DNA from: Lentimicrobium sp.
GTDB lineage: Bacteria > Bacteroidota > Bacteroidia > Bacteroidales > Lentimicrobiaceae
Reading direction: 5' to 3'
NCBI GenBank assembly: GCA_019429275.1
Contig: JAHYJC010000012.1
Location: 1-64,000 of the forward strand
Length of the DNA stretch: 64,000 bases
Numbering within the stretch: position 1 is the stretch's first letter; every line of letters starts with the position of its first letter. Below the pieces are notes generated by a model. The model was not told the DNA's origin. It worked only from the letters and a program-made list of their open reading frames with translations, and did not search any database. Positions 54,773 to 62,705 of the stretch are shown piece after piece. A program made the translations under genes and the position numbers.

Positions 54773-55039
54773 AATCAATGATGGAGGGATGGATTTAATT
54801 CAGGTTGTGAAGGTGGTTGTGCCAATAGTCCGGCATTCCAATATTCCGGAGGTAAGAAAAAATGACGAAGGGAATGTGTCAACATTCCATCCGTCAATAA
54901 CCTGAAATCCTGAAGTAAAAGCAGGATTTCCAAGGCACCTATCCAATACTCCATTACTCCATCTTTCCATTATTCCAACATTCACTGTTCCCAATACTCA
55001 AATTTTCATATATTTACCTCGAATTCCAAATCTAAAGGC
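54773..55039. repeat. ATTCC-rich imperfect repeats, right flank
   Basis: Imperfect copies of TCCATTATTCCAAC and CCAATACTCC (about 54820-55000), mainly in the opposite orientation to the GGAATGATGGA copies left of the pseudogene. No gene seen. Confidence 0.65.
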
Positions 55040-55651
55040 ATGCTCATCATAGGAATTGCCGGCGGCTCCGGTTGTGGTAAATCAACTGTTGTAAAACAGA
55101 TTATAAAGAAACTCCCGAAAGATTCTGTAACAGTTATCCCACAGGACTCCTATTACAAAGATAATGGCCATCTTAGTCCTGAGGAGAGGGCTAAAATCAA
55201 TTTTGACCACCCCTCATCCATTGAATTCAACCTACTTATCAAGCACCTGGATTTGCTCAAAGAGGGAGAAACCATTGGCATGCCCATTTACAGCTATCTT
55301 ACTTGTGCCAGGGCAAAGGAAACCATTCCGGTTCAACCCAGGGAGGTGATTATTGTTGAAGGCATTCTAATTATGTCGAATCCCCGCCTGCGAGAGCGAA
55401 TGGACATTAAGGTTTTTGTGGATGCCGATGCCGATGACCGGCTGATGCGAATTATCCGCCGCGATATTGAAGAACGTGGACGGTCTTTTGCCCAGGTTCT
55501 GGATCATTACGATAAGTTTGTAAAACCAATGCACCTGCAGTTTATTGAACCCACCAAGCGCTATGCCGATATTATTGTTCCCCAGGGCGGCGCAAATCAT
55601 GTTGCCATTGATATCCTGACTTCGCGTATTAAAATCAATATTAAAGGCTAA
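55040..55651 (+). CDS. udk: uridine kinase
   Basis: 203 residues, the usual size. P-loop GGSGCGKST (residues 8-16), then IPQDSYYKD, NFDHPSSIEF and VEGILIM, and a lid region RLMRIIRRDIEERGRS, followed by QFIEPTKRYADIIVPQGG. It phosphorylates uridine and cytidine to UMP and CMP for pyrimidine salvage in the cytoplasm. It stands alone between a repeat region and hsp20. Confidence 0.95.
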   Translation: MLIIGIAGGSGCGKSTVVKQIIKKLPKDSVTVIPQDSYYKDNGHLSPEERAKINFDHPSSIEFNLLIKHLDLLKEGETIGMPIYSYLTCARAKETIPVQPREVIIVEGILIMSNPRLRERMDIKVFVDADADDRLMRIIRRDIEERGRSFAQVLDHYDKFVKPMHLQFIEPTKRYADIIVPQGGANHVAIDILTSRIKINIKG

Positions 55652-55688
55652 GAATCTAAGGATCAGACATTTTGTCTTGTATTGCCCT

Positions 55689-55726
55689 GTCAGATTTTCT
55701 TAAAAAATGACAATCTGACGTTTTAA
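55689..55726 (+). terminator. possible terminator after udk
   Basis: GTCAGATT / AATCTGAC is an 8-bp perfect stem with a 15-base loop, followed by GTTTT. The T-run is short. The element could instead be part of the hsp20 leader. Confidence 0.45.
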
Positions 55727-55818
55727 AAGGCGTTTTTTATTGCTTTTTCCTCCCGGCATACATTTTGAAAATATGGTTTTAAATCAGATGTTTAACTTAA
55801 AATATGGAGGATAAAACC

Positions 55819-56253
55819 ATGTTACCGATCTTAAAAAAAGACAGAAACTATTTCCCGAGCATCGTGGATGAGTTCTTTGGCAGGGATTTTCTTCCCAACC
55901 TGTTCGAGTTTCAGACCGGAATCAATATGCCTTCAGTAAACATTATCGAAGGCAAAGAAGATTTCCGCATAGAGGTGGCAGCTCCCGGCCTGGATAAGAA
56001 CGATTTTAACATTAATCTTGAAAATAATGTTCTGACTATCTCATCGGAAAAGGAGGACAAAAAAGAAGAAAAGGAAGAGCGTTATATGCGCCGTGAGTTC
56101 AGCTATACCTCTTTCACCCGTTCATTCAGCCTGCCAAATTCTGTGGAAGCCGATAAAATTGTTGCCAATCACAGCAATGGGGTACTGAGCATCACCATCC
56201 CCAAAAGGGAAGAGGCAAAGGTGAAACCAGCAAAACAAATTCAGATTAAATAA
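55819..56253 (+). CDS. Hsp20-family small heat-shock protein
   Basis: 144 residues from the ATG at 55819, selected because GGAGG lies 8 bases upstream; another ATG at 55804 lies just before that site and is less likely. The alpha-crystallin domain spans about 40-135: EDFRIEVAAPGLDKNDFNIN, LTISSEKED and the closing SNGVLSITIPKRE. The C-terminal tail is KQIQIK, an IxI-type end used in oligomer assembly. ATP-independent chaperone binding unfolded proteins. It is monocistronic with a strong terminator. Confidence 0.93.
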   Translation: MLPILKKDRNYFPSIVDEFFGRDFLPNLFEFQTGINMPSVNIIEGKEDFRIEVAAPGLDKNDFNINLENNVLTISSEKEDKKEEKEERYMRREFSYTSFTRSFSLPNSVEADKIVANHSNGVLSITIPKREEAKVKPAKQIQIK

Positions 56254-56276
56254 TTGTTTCATCTCAGAGATTGATC

Positions 56277-56322
56277 AAAGCCCCGAAACCATATTTTTCC
56301 TGGTTTCGGGGCTTTGTTTTTT
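56277..56322 (+). terminator. rho-independent terminator of hsp20
   Basis: 15-bp perfect stem AAAGCCCCGAAACCA / TGGTTTCGGGGCTTT with a 9-base loop, followed by GTTTTTT. It lies 23 bases after the stop codon. Confidence 0.95.
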
Positions 56323-56358
56323 CGGCAAACAGAAACTCCTGTATGATTTACGGGCAAT

Positions 56359-57459
56359 TTATGGCAAGCTGAGGATCAATCCCATCCACTTCCAAATATT
56401 CCGGTTGAATTCCAATCCCATTTCACCGCCATAAAGATCAATAAATGAGTGGGATGCAGTTTTGCCGGGTTCAAAGCTTATTTTGGATTCCGATTGGTAG
56501 AGGAATGGGGGTTCAGGATGAAACTGAAAACCAATTACATTCGGATATTTTTCATGAACCAGCGCCTCCACTATCTTGCCATCTATGCTTGTTGCCGCAA
56601 TCAGCATGCCTTTCCCAATGCGTCCCGCTGCCTGATGATGACTGCTTAACACGTAAGGATTGGGGCCGGATCCTAACATCATTTGATTTAACCTTTCGGG
56701 AAGAGTGACCATTATCCTGTGGAAATCGCCCCAAACTAAATTGTCGTCAGTGCCAAAGTGTGTAAAATAGTTTCGATGGCGGTCGTCACGATCAGATGTC
56801 AGCACCTGTTCTACCGATTTTTGGTCGTAAACAATGGTTGGTATGTCCTGAATCAGAGTGCCTCCGGTGGCAATATTTATGGTTTGCATACCGAGGCAGA
56901 TACCTAGAATCCGGTAATCGGGTTTTTGCTCGAGCAGCGGAATAAATTCGTTGTTCTGATAACCTCCCAACAAATGAAAAAGGAATGAGGCTTCAAAAGT
57001 GTGCCGGTGATAATCGGTAATTTCGGTCAGCAGGTTGGTCTCTTCGCCATAAAGTGCCGGTGGAATATCTGGCCCACCGAAGAAAATTACACCATTTGAA
57101 CCCTCAAATGCTTTTACAAAATCATTGCTGCAAGGATTTTCTGAAAAGATATTGCTGCCTGGTTCCTCAGCACATTCATGTAAATAAACGTTGCTTCGCC
57201 CCGACTCGTAAATGTAATCTTTAGACCGGGAAAAATCATAAGACTGGGCCGAATGATAAAATCCAACCAGATTATATTCTTCAGGCAAGAGAAAAATTTG
57301 ATTATCGATTAAATAAAAAATAGTTCTCAGGTTGTTTGCCGTAGGATTCATCAGTATAAGGCAAGGTTTGGCTTTTGCTTCAGGGGTTCCAAAATATTGC
57401 TGTGCCTGAAGAGAGAAAACAAGCAGGAGGGAAATAGATAACAGGGCTAAATGTTTCAT
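56359..57459 (-). CDS. exported class I glutamine amidotransferase-like (C26-type) protein
   Basis: 366 residues with a signal peptide ending SLQAQ (residue 20), which is unusual because most members of this fold are cytosolic. The catalytic triad is present: Cys188 in GICLGMQ, and His314 and Glu316 in FQFHPEP. An N-terminal portion (about 25-115) precedes the amidotransferase core. The nearest described families are gamma-glutamyl-gamma-aminobutyrate hydrolases and gamma-glutamyl hydrolases. A periplasmic gamma-glutamyl peptide hydrolase is plausible but unproven. Confidence 0.8.
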   Translation of the reverse strand: MKHLALLSISLLLVFSLQAQQYFGTPEAKAKPCLILMNPTANNLRTIFYLIDNQIFLLPEEYNLVGFYHSAQSYDFSRSKDYIYESGRSNVYLHECAEEPGSNIFSENPCSNDFVKAFEGSNGVIFFGGPDIPPALYGEETNLLTEITDYHRHTFEASFLFHLLGGYQNNEFIPLLEQKPDYRILGICLGMQTINIATGGTLIQDIPTIVYDQKSVEQVLTSDRDDRHRNYFTHFGTDDNLVWGDFHRIMVTLPERLNQMMLGSGPNPYVLSSHHQAAGRIGKGMLIAATSIDGKIVEALVHEKYPNVIGFQFHPEPPFLYQSESKISFEPGKTASHSFIDLYGGEMGLEFNRNIWKWMGLILSLP

Positions 57460-57487
57460 ATTGAATTATTTAATTGTAAAACAACGC

Positions 57488-58675
57488 TTAATCTACCCTC
57501 AACACCAGGCCTTTCAGATATGCTCCTTCAGGATGAAAAATACTCACCGGATGATCGGCCGAATGGCCCATATGATGAAGAATGCGGACATTTCGACCAG
57601 CTTCAATCGCTGCAGCCATTGCCATTGAGCCAAACATTTCACGATCAATCGCCTGCGAACAGGAAAAAGTGAAAAGCAGTCCGCCAGAATTGATTTTTTT
57701 CATGGCCGTGGTATTGATAAAGCGGTAAGCCTGTATTGCTTTGTGCCTGTCGGAATGGCGTTTGGCAAAAGCAGGAGGATCCAGCACAACAATATTGAAA
57801 TCATCGGGCATACTGCTTACCCAGGGTTTAAAATCGGCTACTATACTTTCATGCCTGCTGCCATCAAATCCATTGAGAGAAAGGTTGGCTTCCAGGCCTT
57901 CGATTGCTTTTCGTGAACTATCGAGCGAAGAAACATGGCTTGCTCCTGCAGCAAGAGCATACACCGAAAAACCCCCGGTGTAGCAAAAGGCATTAAGTAC
58001 TTTTTTGCCAGCGGCATAAGAGCCAAGCAGTTTACGGTTGTCGCGCTGGTCAAGGAAAAAACCGGTTTTCTGACCTTGAATAAAGTCAATGGCAAAACGG
58101 TGCCCGTTTTCTAGGATTTCAACGCCATCAGAAGTATCAATTAAAAACCCATCGCCTTTTGAATGTATGCCCGACTTACTGAGCGCATCTGAACTTTTGT
58201 CGTAAACAGTTTTCAACTCACTGCCATAGATTTGTTTTACCGCTTCAGCCAGTTCGTCGCGAATCAAATACATTCCTGTGCTGTGAGCCTGAATAACAGC
58301 CACTCCGTTGTAATAATCAATGATTAATCCCGGCAAACCATCTCCTTCACTAAAAACCAGCCGGTAGGCATTACTTGATGGGTCAGAGGTAAAACCGATC
58401 TGCTTTCTTAATAAATAGCTTTGCCTTAGTTTGTTTGCCCAGAAATTATCAGATGGTTTTTCGGGGCCAAAGTGAAATATTTTCACTGCAATGGAACCCG
58501 CACAGGCATGTCCTGTGGCCAGATAATTCCCTTTGATGTCGAAAACCTCAACAATATCGCCATCCTCAGGTTTTCCTTCCACTTTATGGATAGCTCCTGA
58601 AAAAATCCAGGGGTGAAAACGGAGCACGGCTTCATCACGCCCTTTATTTAAAATTATCTTTGAAGAAACCACCAT
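57488..58675 (-). CDS. rlmI: class I SAM-dependent rRNA cytosine methyltransferase, RlmI-like
   Basis: 395 residues from the ATG at 58675; an upstream ATG adds 29 residues unlike the family. PUA-like N-terminal domain (about 1-75: HPWIFSGAI), then a Rossmann methyltransferase with GLPGLIIDYY, FFLDQRDNR, VLNAFCYTGGFSVYAL (SAM site), LDPPAFAKR and FTFSCS near the catalytic Cys. E. coli RlmI makes m5C1962 of 23S rRNA. It is divergent from the GH31 gene, with about 120 bases between starts. Confidence 0.9.
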   Translation of the reverse strand: MVVSSKIILNKGRDEAVLRFHPWIFSGAIHKVEGKPEDGDIVEVFDIKGNYLATGHACAGSIAVKIFHFGPEKPSDNFWANKLRQSYLLRKQIGFTSDPSSNAYRLVFSEGDGLPGLIIDYYNGVAVIQAHSTGMYLIRDELAEAVKQIYGSELKTVYDKSSDALSKSGIHSKGDGFLIDTSDGVEILENGHRFAIDFIQGQKTGFFLDQRDNRKLLGSYAAGKKVLNAFCYTGGFSVYALAAGASHVSSLDSSRKAIEGLEANLSLNGFDGSRHESIVADFKPWVSSMPDDFNIVVLDPPAFAKRHSDRHKAIQAYRFINTTAMKKINSGGLLFTFSCSQAIDREMFGSMAMAAAIEAGRNVRILHHMGHSADHPVSIFHPEGAYLKGLVLRVD

Positions 58676-58794
58676 ATCTTTTATTTTTAACAAATGTAGA
58701 AATATTGGCAATCTGCAGAAAGCAATCAAAGGTATTTCCAACAAAGAATGTGAATTATTCATATTTTTATATCCTCTTTATATCCAGACGAATT

Positions 58795-61215
58795 ATGATT
58801 CCAGACAAGTTTATTAAATTTATTTTATCAGGTTTCCTTTGCTTTTTTATAATAGGATCCAAGGCACAGCAACCTGAGCGAAGGTTCGGCAGCATAAAAG
58901 TTGCTGATGATAAAATTGAGATAGAAGTCAGTGATGGCCAATATCTTATTGCCCCTTTCAATGAAACTGTTTTTCATACTACCTTTTATCCTCAGGGCAA
59001 AACCGTAAAGAATTTCTCTTTTGCAACAGAGTTGAAGCCTGCTAAAGTTGAACTAACGGTTCTGGAGGAAGGCAATGAAATCACCGTCAATTCACCAGGT
59101 ATCAATATCCTTATTACAAAAATACCATTCACTTTGGCCTATTACTTTAAGGATAAACTGCTGATTAGTGAGAAAAAAGGTTTTGTACCTACCGACACCC
59201 TTCAACTTATAAATTTTGCAATTGAAAAGGATGAAATTTTTTACGGAGGAGGAGCGAGGGTGCTTGGCATGAACCGCCGGGGCAACCGCCTGATGATGTA
59301 TAACCGGGCACATTATGGGTATGAGACCCGCTCGGAACTGATGAACTACACACTTCCGCTGTTTATTTCATCAAAACAATATGCTGTGTTGTTCGATAAC
59401 GCCAGCCTTGGCTACCTGGATCTCGACAGCAAAGACATCAATGAGGTTACCTATGAGACAATTGGTGGTACATCAAATTATTTTGTAATTGCAGGTGCTG
59501 ATTGGTATGATCTGTTAAAACAATATACCTTTTTAACCGGACGGCAACCTATGCCTCCACGATGGGTGTTTGGCAATTTCAGTAGCCGTTTTGGATATCA
59601 TTCGCAGGCCGAAACAGAAGCAACAGTTAAGAAGTTCTTTAAAGATGGCATTCCGCTTGATGCTGTAATTATTGATATTTACTGGTTTGGAAAGGAGATT
59701 ATGGGTTCTATGGGTAATCTGGATTGGTACCGCGATAGCTTTCCGAATCCTGAAAGGATGATGAAGCGTTTTGAAAAGAAGGGGGTGAAAACTGTACTTG
59801 TGACGGAGCCATTTATTTTAACCACCTCAACGCGATGGCAGGATGCTGTTGAAAATGAGGTTCTTGGAACCGATAGTTTGGGCAAACCTTTCACCTATGA
59901 CTTTTACTTCGGCAACACCGGATTGGTGGATATTTATAAACCCGAAGCCCGGGATTGGTTCTGGAACATCTACAAAGAACTTACAAAGCAAGGCGTTTCG
60001 GGATGGTGGGGAGATTTGGGAGAGCCCGAGGTTCACCCTTCAGCATTACAGCATACAAACGGGTCGGCCGATGAATTGCATAATTCTTACGGACATGAAT
60101 GGGCAAAAATGATTTTTGAAGGCTTCCGGAAAGATTTTCCTGATCAGCGGCCTTTCATCTTAATGCGCTCAGGTTATGCAGGGTCGCAGCGTTATGGAAT
60201 GATACCCTGGACTGGCGACGTGAACCGCACCTGGGGAGGAATGGTTCCTCAGCCTGAGCTTTCACTTCAGATGGGTATGCAGGGGCTGGCCTATATGCAC
60301 TCAGATCTTGGCGGTTTTGCCGGCGGAGATACCCTTGATAATGAACTCTATACCCGATGGCTTCAGTATGGTGTTTTTCAGCCTCTTTACAGGCCTCATG
60401 CCCAGGAACATATCCCGGCCGAACCGGTTTTCCAGAAGGAATCAACAAAAAAGAGGGTAGCCAAAGCCATTGACCTGAGATATCGTTTGCTGCCATACAT
60501 TTATAACATGGCATTCGAAAACCAGACATCGGGTAAGCCATTTATGATCCCACTTTTTTTTAATGAACCTGAAAATTATTCGCTGCTGACTTATGATTCG
60601 GCATATATGTGGGGAGATGCTTTTTTGGTGTCACCGGTAAAAAGTCCCGGATTGAAATGGCAAACCCTGTATCTGCCCAAAGGCACTTCATGGATAAATT
60701 ATTATACCGGCGATGTTCATCAGGGTGGATCATGGCTTACGGTGCCTTTGAATATCGAGAATATACCAGTCTTTGTGAAAGGAGGATCATTCATACCCAT
60801 GTCAAAATTGGCTGAAAACACGAAAAATTATTCACTGAAAGCATTTGATTTACACTATTATGCCGATCAGGATGTCAAGAAAACAGGCTATAGACTCTAT
60901 AACGATGATGGCGAAACACCAAATGCATTTGAAAATGGAAATTATGAATTAATGGATTTTACTGCTGAGGAAAATAAGGAAGCCCTGATTATTACACACA
61001 AAAAAAGTGAGGCCGGAGAAAATTTTGCCAAAACAAAAAATTCGATTTCTCTGACTGTGCATAATCTTAAAGATAAACCAAATGGGGTAAGGCTGAATGG
61101 TAAAGACCTTCCTGCAAAAAAGTGGAACTGGTCGGGTGCTGAAAAACTTTTACGCATTGGTATTACCTGCTCAGCAAATACAGAAACCATTGAAATTATA
61201 AAAGATTTGTACTAA
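58795..61215 (+). CDS. exported GH31-family glycosidase/transglucosylase
   Basis: 806 residues from the ATG at 58795, which begins a signal peptide (ends GSKAQ). N-terminal beta-sandwich (about 30-220), then the GH31 barrel: nucleophile Asp407 in WWGDLGEPE, acid/base Asp475 in WTGDVNRTW. C-terminal beta domains end at about 806 with a DUF5110-like segment. GH31 covers alpha-glucosidases, alpha-xylosidases and alpha-transglucosylases; the G-D-L-G-E-P motif in place of the commoner WxDMNEP is shared with some 4-alpha-glucosyltransferases. It is unlinked to the beta-glucan genes, so an alpha-glucan role is more likely. Confidence 0.88.
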   Translation: MIPDKFIKFILSGFLCFFIIGSKAQQPERRFGSIKVADDKIEIEVSDGQYLIAPFNETVFHTTFYPQGKTVKNFSFATELKPAKVELTVLEEGNEITVNSPGINILITKIPFTLAYYFKDKLLISEKKGFVPTDTLQLINFAIEKDEIFYGGGARVLGMNRRGNRLMMYNRAHYGYETRSELMNYTLPLFISSKQYAVLFDNASLGYLDLDSKDINEVTYETIGGTSNYFVIAGADWYDLLKQYTFLTGRQPMPPRWVFGNFSSRFGYHSQAETEATVKKFFKDGIPLDAVIIDIYWFGKEIMGSMGNLDWYRDSFPNPERMMKRFEKKGVKTVLVTEPFILTTSTRWQDAVENEVLGTDSLGKPFTYDFYFGNTGLVDIYKPEARDWFWNIYKELTKQGVSGWWGDLGEPEVHPSALQHTNGSADELHNSYGHEWAKMIFEGFRKDFPDQRPFILMRSGYAGSQRYGMIPWTGDVNRTWGGMVPQPELSLQMGMQGLAYMHSDLGGFAGGDTLDNELYTRWLQYGVFQPLYRPHAQEHIPAEPVFQKESTKKRVAKAIDLRYRLLPYIYNMAFENQTSGKPFMIPLFFNEPENYSLLTYDSAYMWGDAFLVSPVKSPGLKWQTLYLPKGTSWINYYTGDVHQGGSWLTVPLNIENIPVFVKGGSFIPMSKLAENTKNYSLKAFDLHYYADQDVKKTGYRLYNDDGETPNAFENGNYELMDFTAEENKEALIITHKKSEAGENFAKTKNSISLTVHNLKDKPNGVRLNGKDLPAKKWNWSGAEKLLRIGITCSANTETIEIIKDLY

Positions 61216-61278
61216 ATTCCGTCAATTTGAATTAATTTGATTTTACTTTGCACCTAAAATTTTTAAACCAAAACACTT

Positions 61279-62136
61279 ATGAAAAAGCTTATTTTCATTA
61301 CATTAATTACTCTTGTTTTGTTTGGTTGCAACAACAAAAAGAAAGAGTATGAAGCCCTCAGAACCAGGTATGACAGCCTGCTTTCAATAGGTTTTACAAA
61401 AGATACAGCCATAATCGGATACCTGGAATCTTTTAATGCAATACAGGCAAATCTTGATTCCATTAAACAGGCTGAGATGATCATTAGCCAGAGTACCATA
61501 AATGGAGGCGAATTACAATTGGATCAAAAGGAGCAAATCAACCGTGATATTAACATGATCATGGATAAGCTCAATGAAAACAAAAAAACAATTGCCGAGC
61601 TGCGGTCCAGAATGAAAAAATCGGATTCAAAAGTCACGGTATTAGAACAAATGATAGACCGGATGACCCGACAAATTGAGGACAAAGATATAGAGATAGC
61701 CCAAATGCGCGAGCAGCTGGAAAAGATGAATATACAGATTGAAATTATGAGCGGCGACATTGAGAACCTTTCAGCAGAAGGCCTTGCCAAATCAAGAACC
61801 ATCAGCGAACAGGCCGAAGAATTAAACACTGCTTACTATGTTATTGGAACAAAACGCGAATTGTTGGACCAGAACATCATCACCAGGGATGGCGGTTTTG
61901 CAGGAATCGGCCGAAATAAGAAACTGAGGGAAGACTTCAATGCAGATTATTTTACCAGGGTTGATATCACCAAAATCAACTCAATTCCCGTTCTCCGTAA
62001 AAAAGCCGATGTCATTACCACCCATCCTTCACAATCATACAAAATCTTTGGAGAGAAATCGGTTGACAGCATTGTGATTACCAATCAGAAGCAGTTCTGG
62101 TCTGCTTCAAAATACCTGGTGATTGTGATCGACTAA
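61279..62136 (+). CDS. coiled-coil lipoprotein of unknown function
   Basis: 285 residues with lipobox Cys17 (LVLFGC). A long coiled coil covers about 75-185 (heptads such as MIDRMTRQIEDKDIEIAQMR). A globular C-terminal part (about 195-285) has a beta-rich pattern with IITRDGGFAGIGRNKKL and HPSQSYKIFGEKSVDS. No enzyme motif. Probably a periplasmic or outer-membrane-anchored structural protein. A terminator follows. Confidence 0.75.
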   Translation: MKKLIFITLITLVLFGCNNKKKEYEALRTRYDSLLSIGFTKDTAIIGYLESFNAIQANLDSIKQAEMIISQSTINGGELQLDQKEQINRDINMIMDKLNENKKTIAELRSRMKKSDSKVTVLEQMIDRMTRQIEDKDIEIAQMREQLEKMNIQIEIMSGDIENLSAEGLAKSRTISEQAEELNTAYYVIGTKRELLDQNIITRDGGFAGIGRNKKLREDFNADYFTRVDITKINSIPVLRKKADVITTHPSQSYKIFGEKSVDSIVITNQKQFWSASKYLVIVID

Positions 62137-62164
62137 TTCCTTTCAACAATTCTGAACAGCAGAA

Positions 62165-62197
62165 AGGCCGGGGACATACTCCGGCCTGTGATTTTTT
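62165..62197 (+). terminator. terminator of the coiled-coil lipoprotein gene
   Basis: 7-bp perfect stem AGGCCGG / CCGGCCT with a 9-base loop, followed by GTGATTTTTT. It lies about 28 bases after the stop codon. Confidence 0.85.
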
Positions 62198-62241
62198 GGC
62201 AATCATAACATGCCAGGAAATGTCGGTAAAGAAGTAGATTT

Positions 62242-62679
62242 TTATTCCTTCATCTCAGGAGCTTTGTTGTAATCTATTTCCTTTGTTTTTACTCCCTTTT
62301 CATCATAAAAGGTCCATATGCCAACTCTTTTCCCCATATCAAAAGTGCCTTCATAATACAAGGCCCCGTTTGAATGAAATACCTTTCGTTTTCCATGACT
62401 TTCTCCGGCTTTAAACTCCCCTTCGCTCCATAAGGTTCCATCATCAAACCACGATGCCCAGTAGCCTTCACGAAGGTTGTCTTTATAGTTACCTTCCATG
62501 TACTTCTGTCCGTTGGGATGATAAACCACCTCTTTAACCAATTTTTCCTCACCTCCTGATTTTTCGAAAGTTTTTTCAGATTTTACCGAGCCATCATCGA
62601 AGTGTTCTTTTTGCACAATCTGGTTATTGCAGGCGACAAGAAACATAATACTGAGAAAGATGAGAAACAATTTTTTCAT
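62242..62679 (-). CDS. MORN/YwqK-type repeat lipoprotein
   Basis: 145 residues with lipobox Cys17 (FLVAC). At least four repeats of about 23 residues: VYHPNGQKYMEGNYKDNLRE, ASWFDDGTLWSEGEFKAGES, KVFHSNGALYYEGTFDMGKR, then a shortened last copy. These match the MORN-like/YwqK repeats. Such Bacteroidota lipoproteins are sometimes annotated as antitoxin components, but no partner is seen here. It stands between a terminator on the other strand and dihydroorotase. Confidence 0.8.
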   Translation of the reverse strand: MKKLFLIFLSIMFLVACNNQIVQKEHFDDGSVKSEKTFEKSGGEEKLVKEVVYHPNGQKYMEGNYKDNLREGYWASWFDDGTLWSEGEFKAGESHGKRKVFHSNGALYYEGTFDMGKRVGIWTFYDEKGVKTKEIDYNKAPEMKE

Positions 62680-62705
62680 ATTCAGATAGAAGTAATGTTA
62701 ATAAA

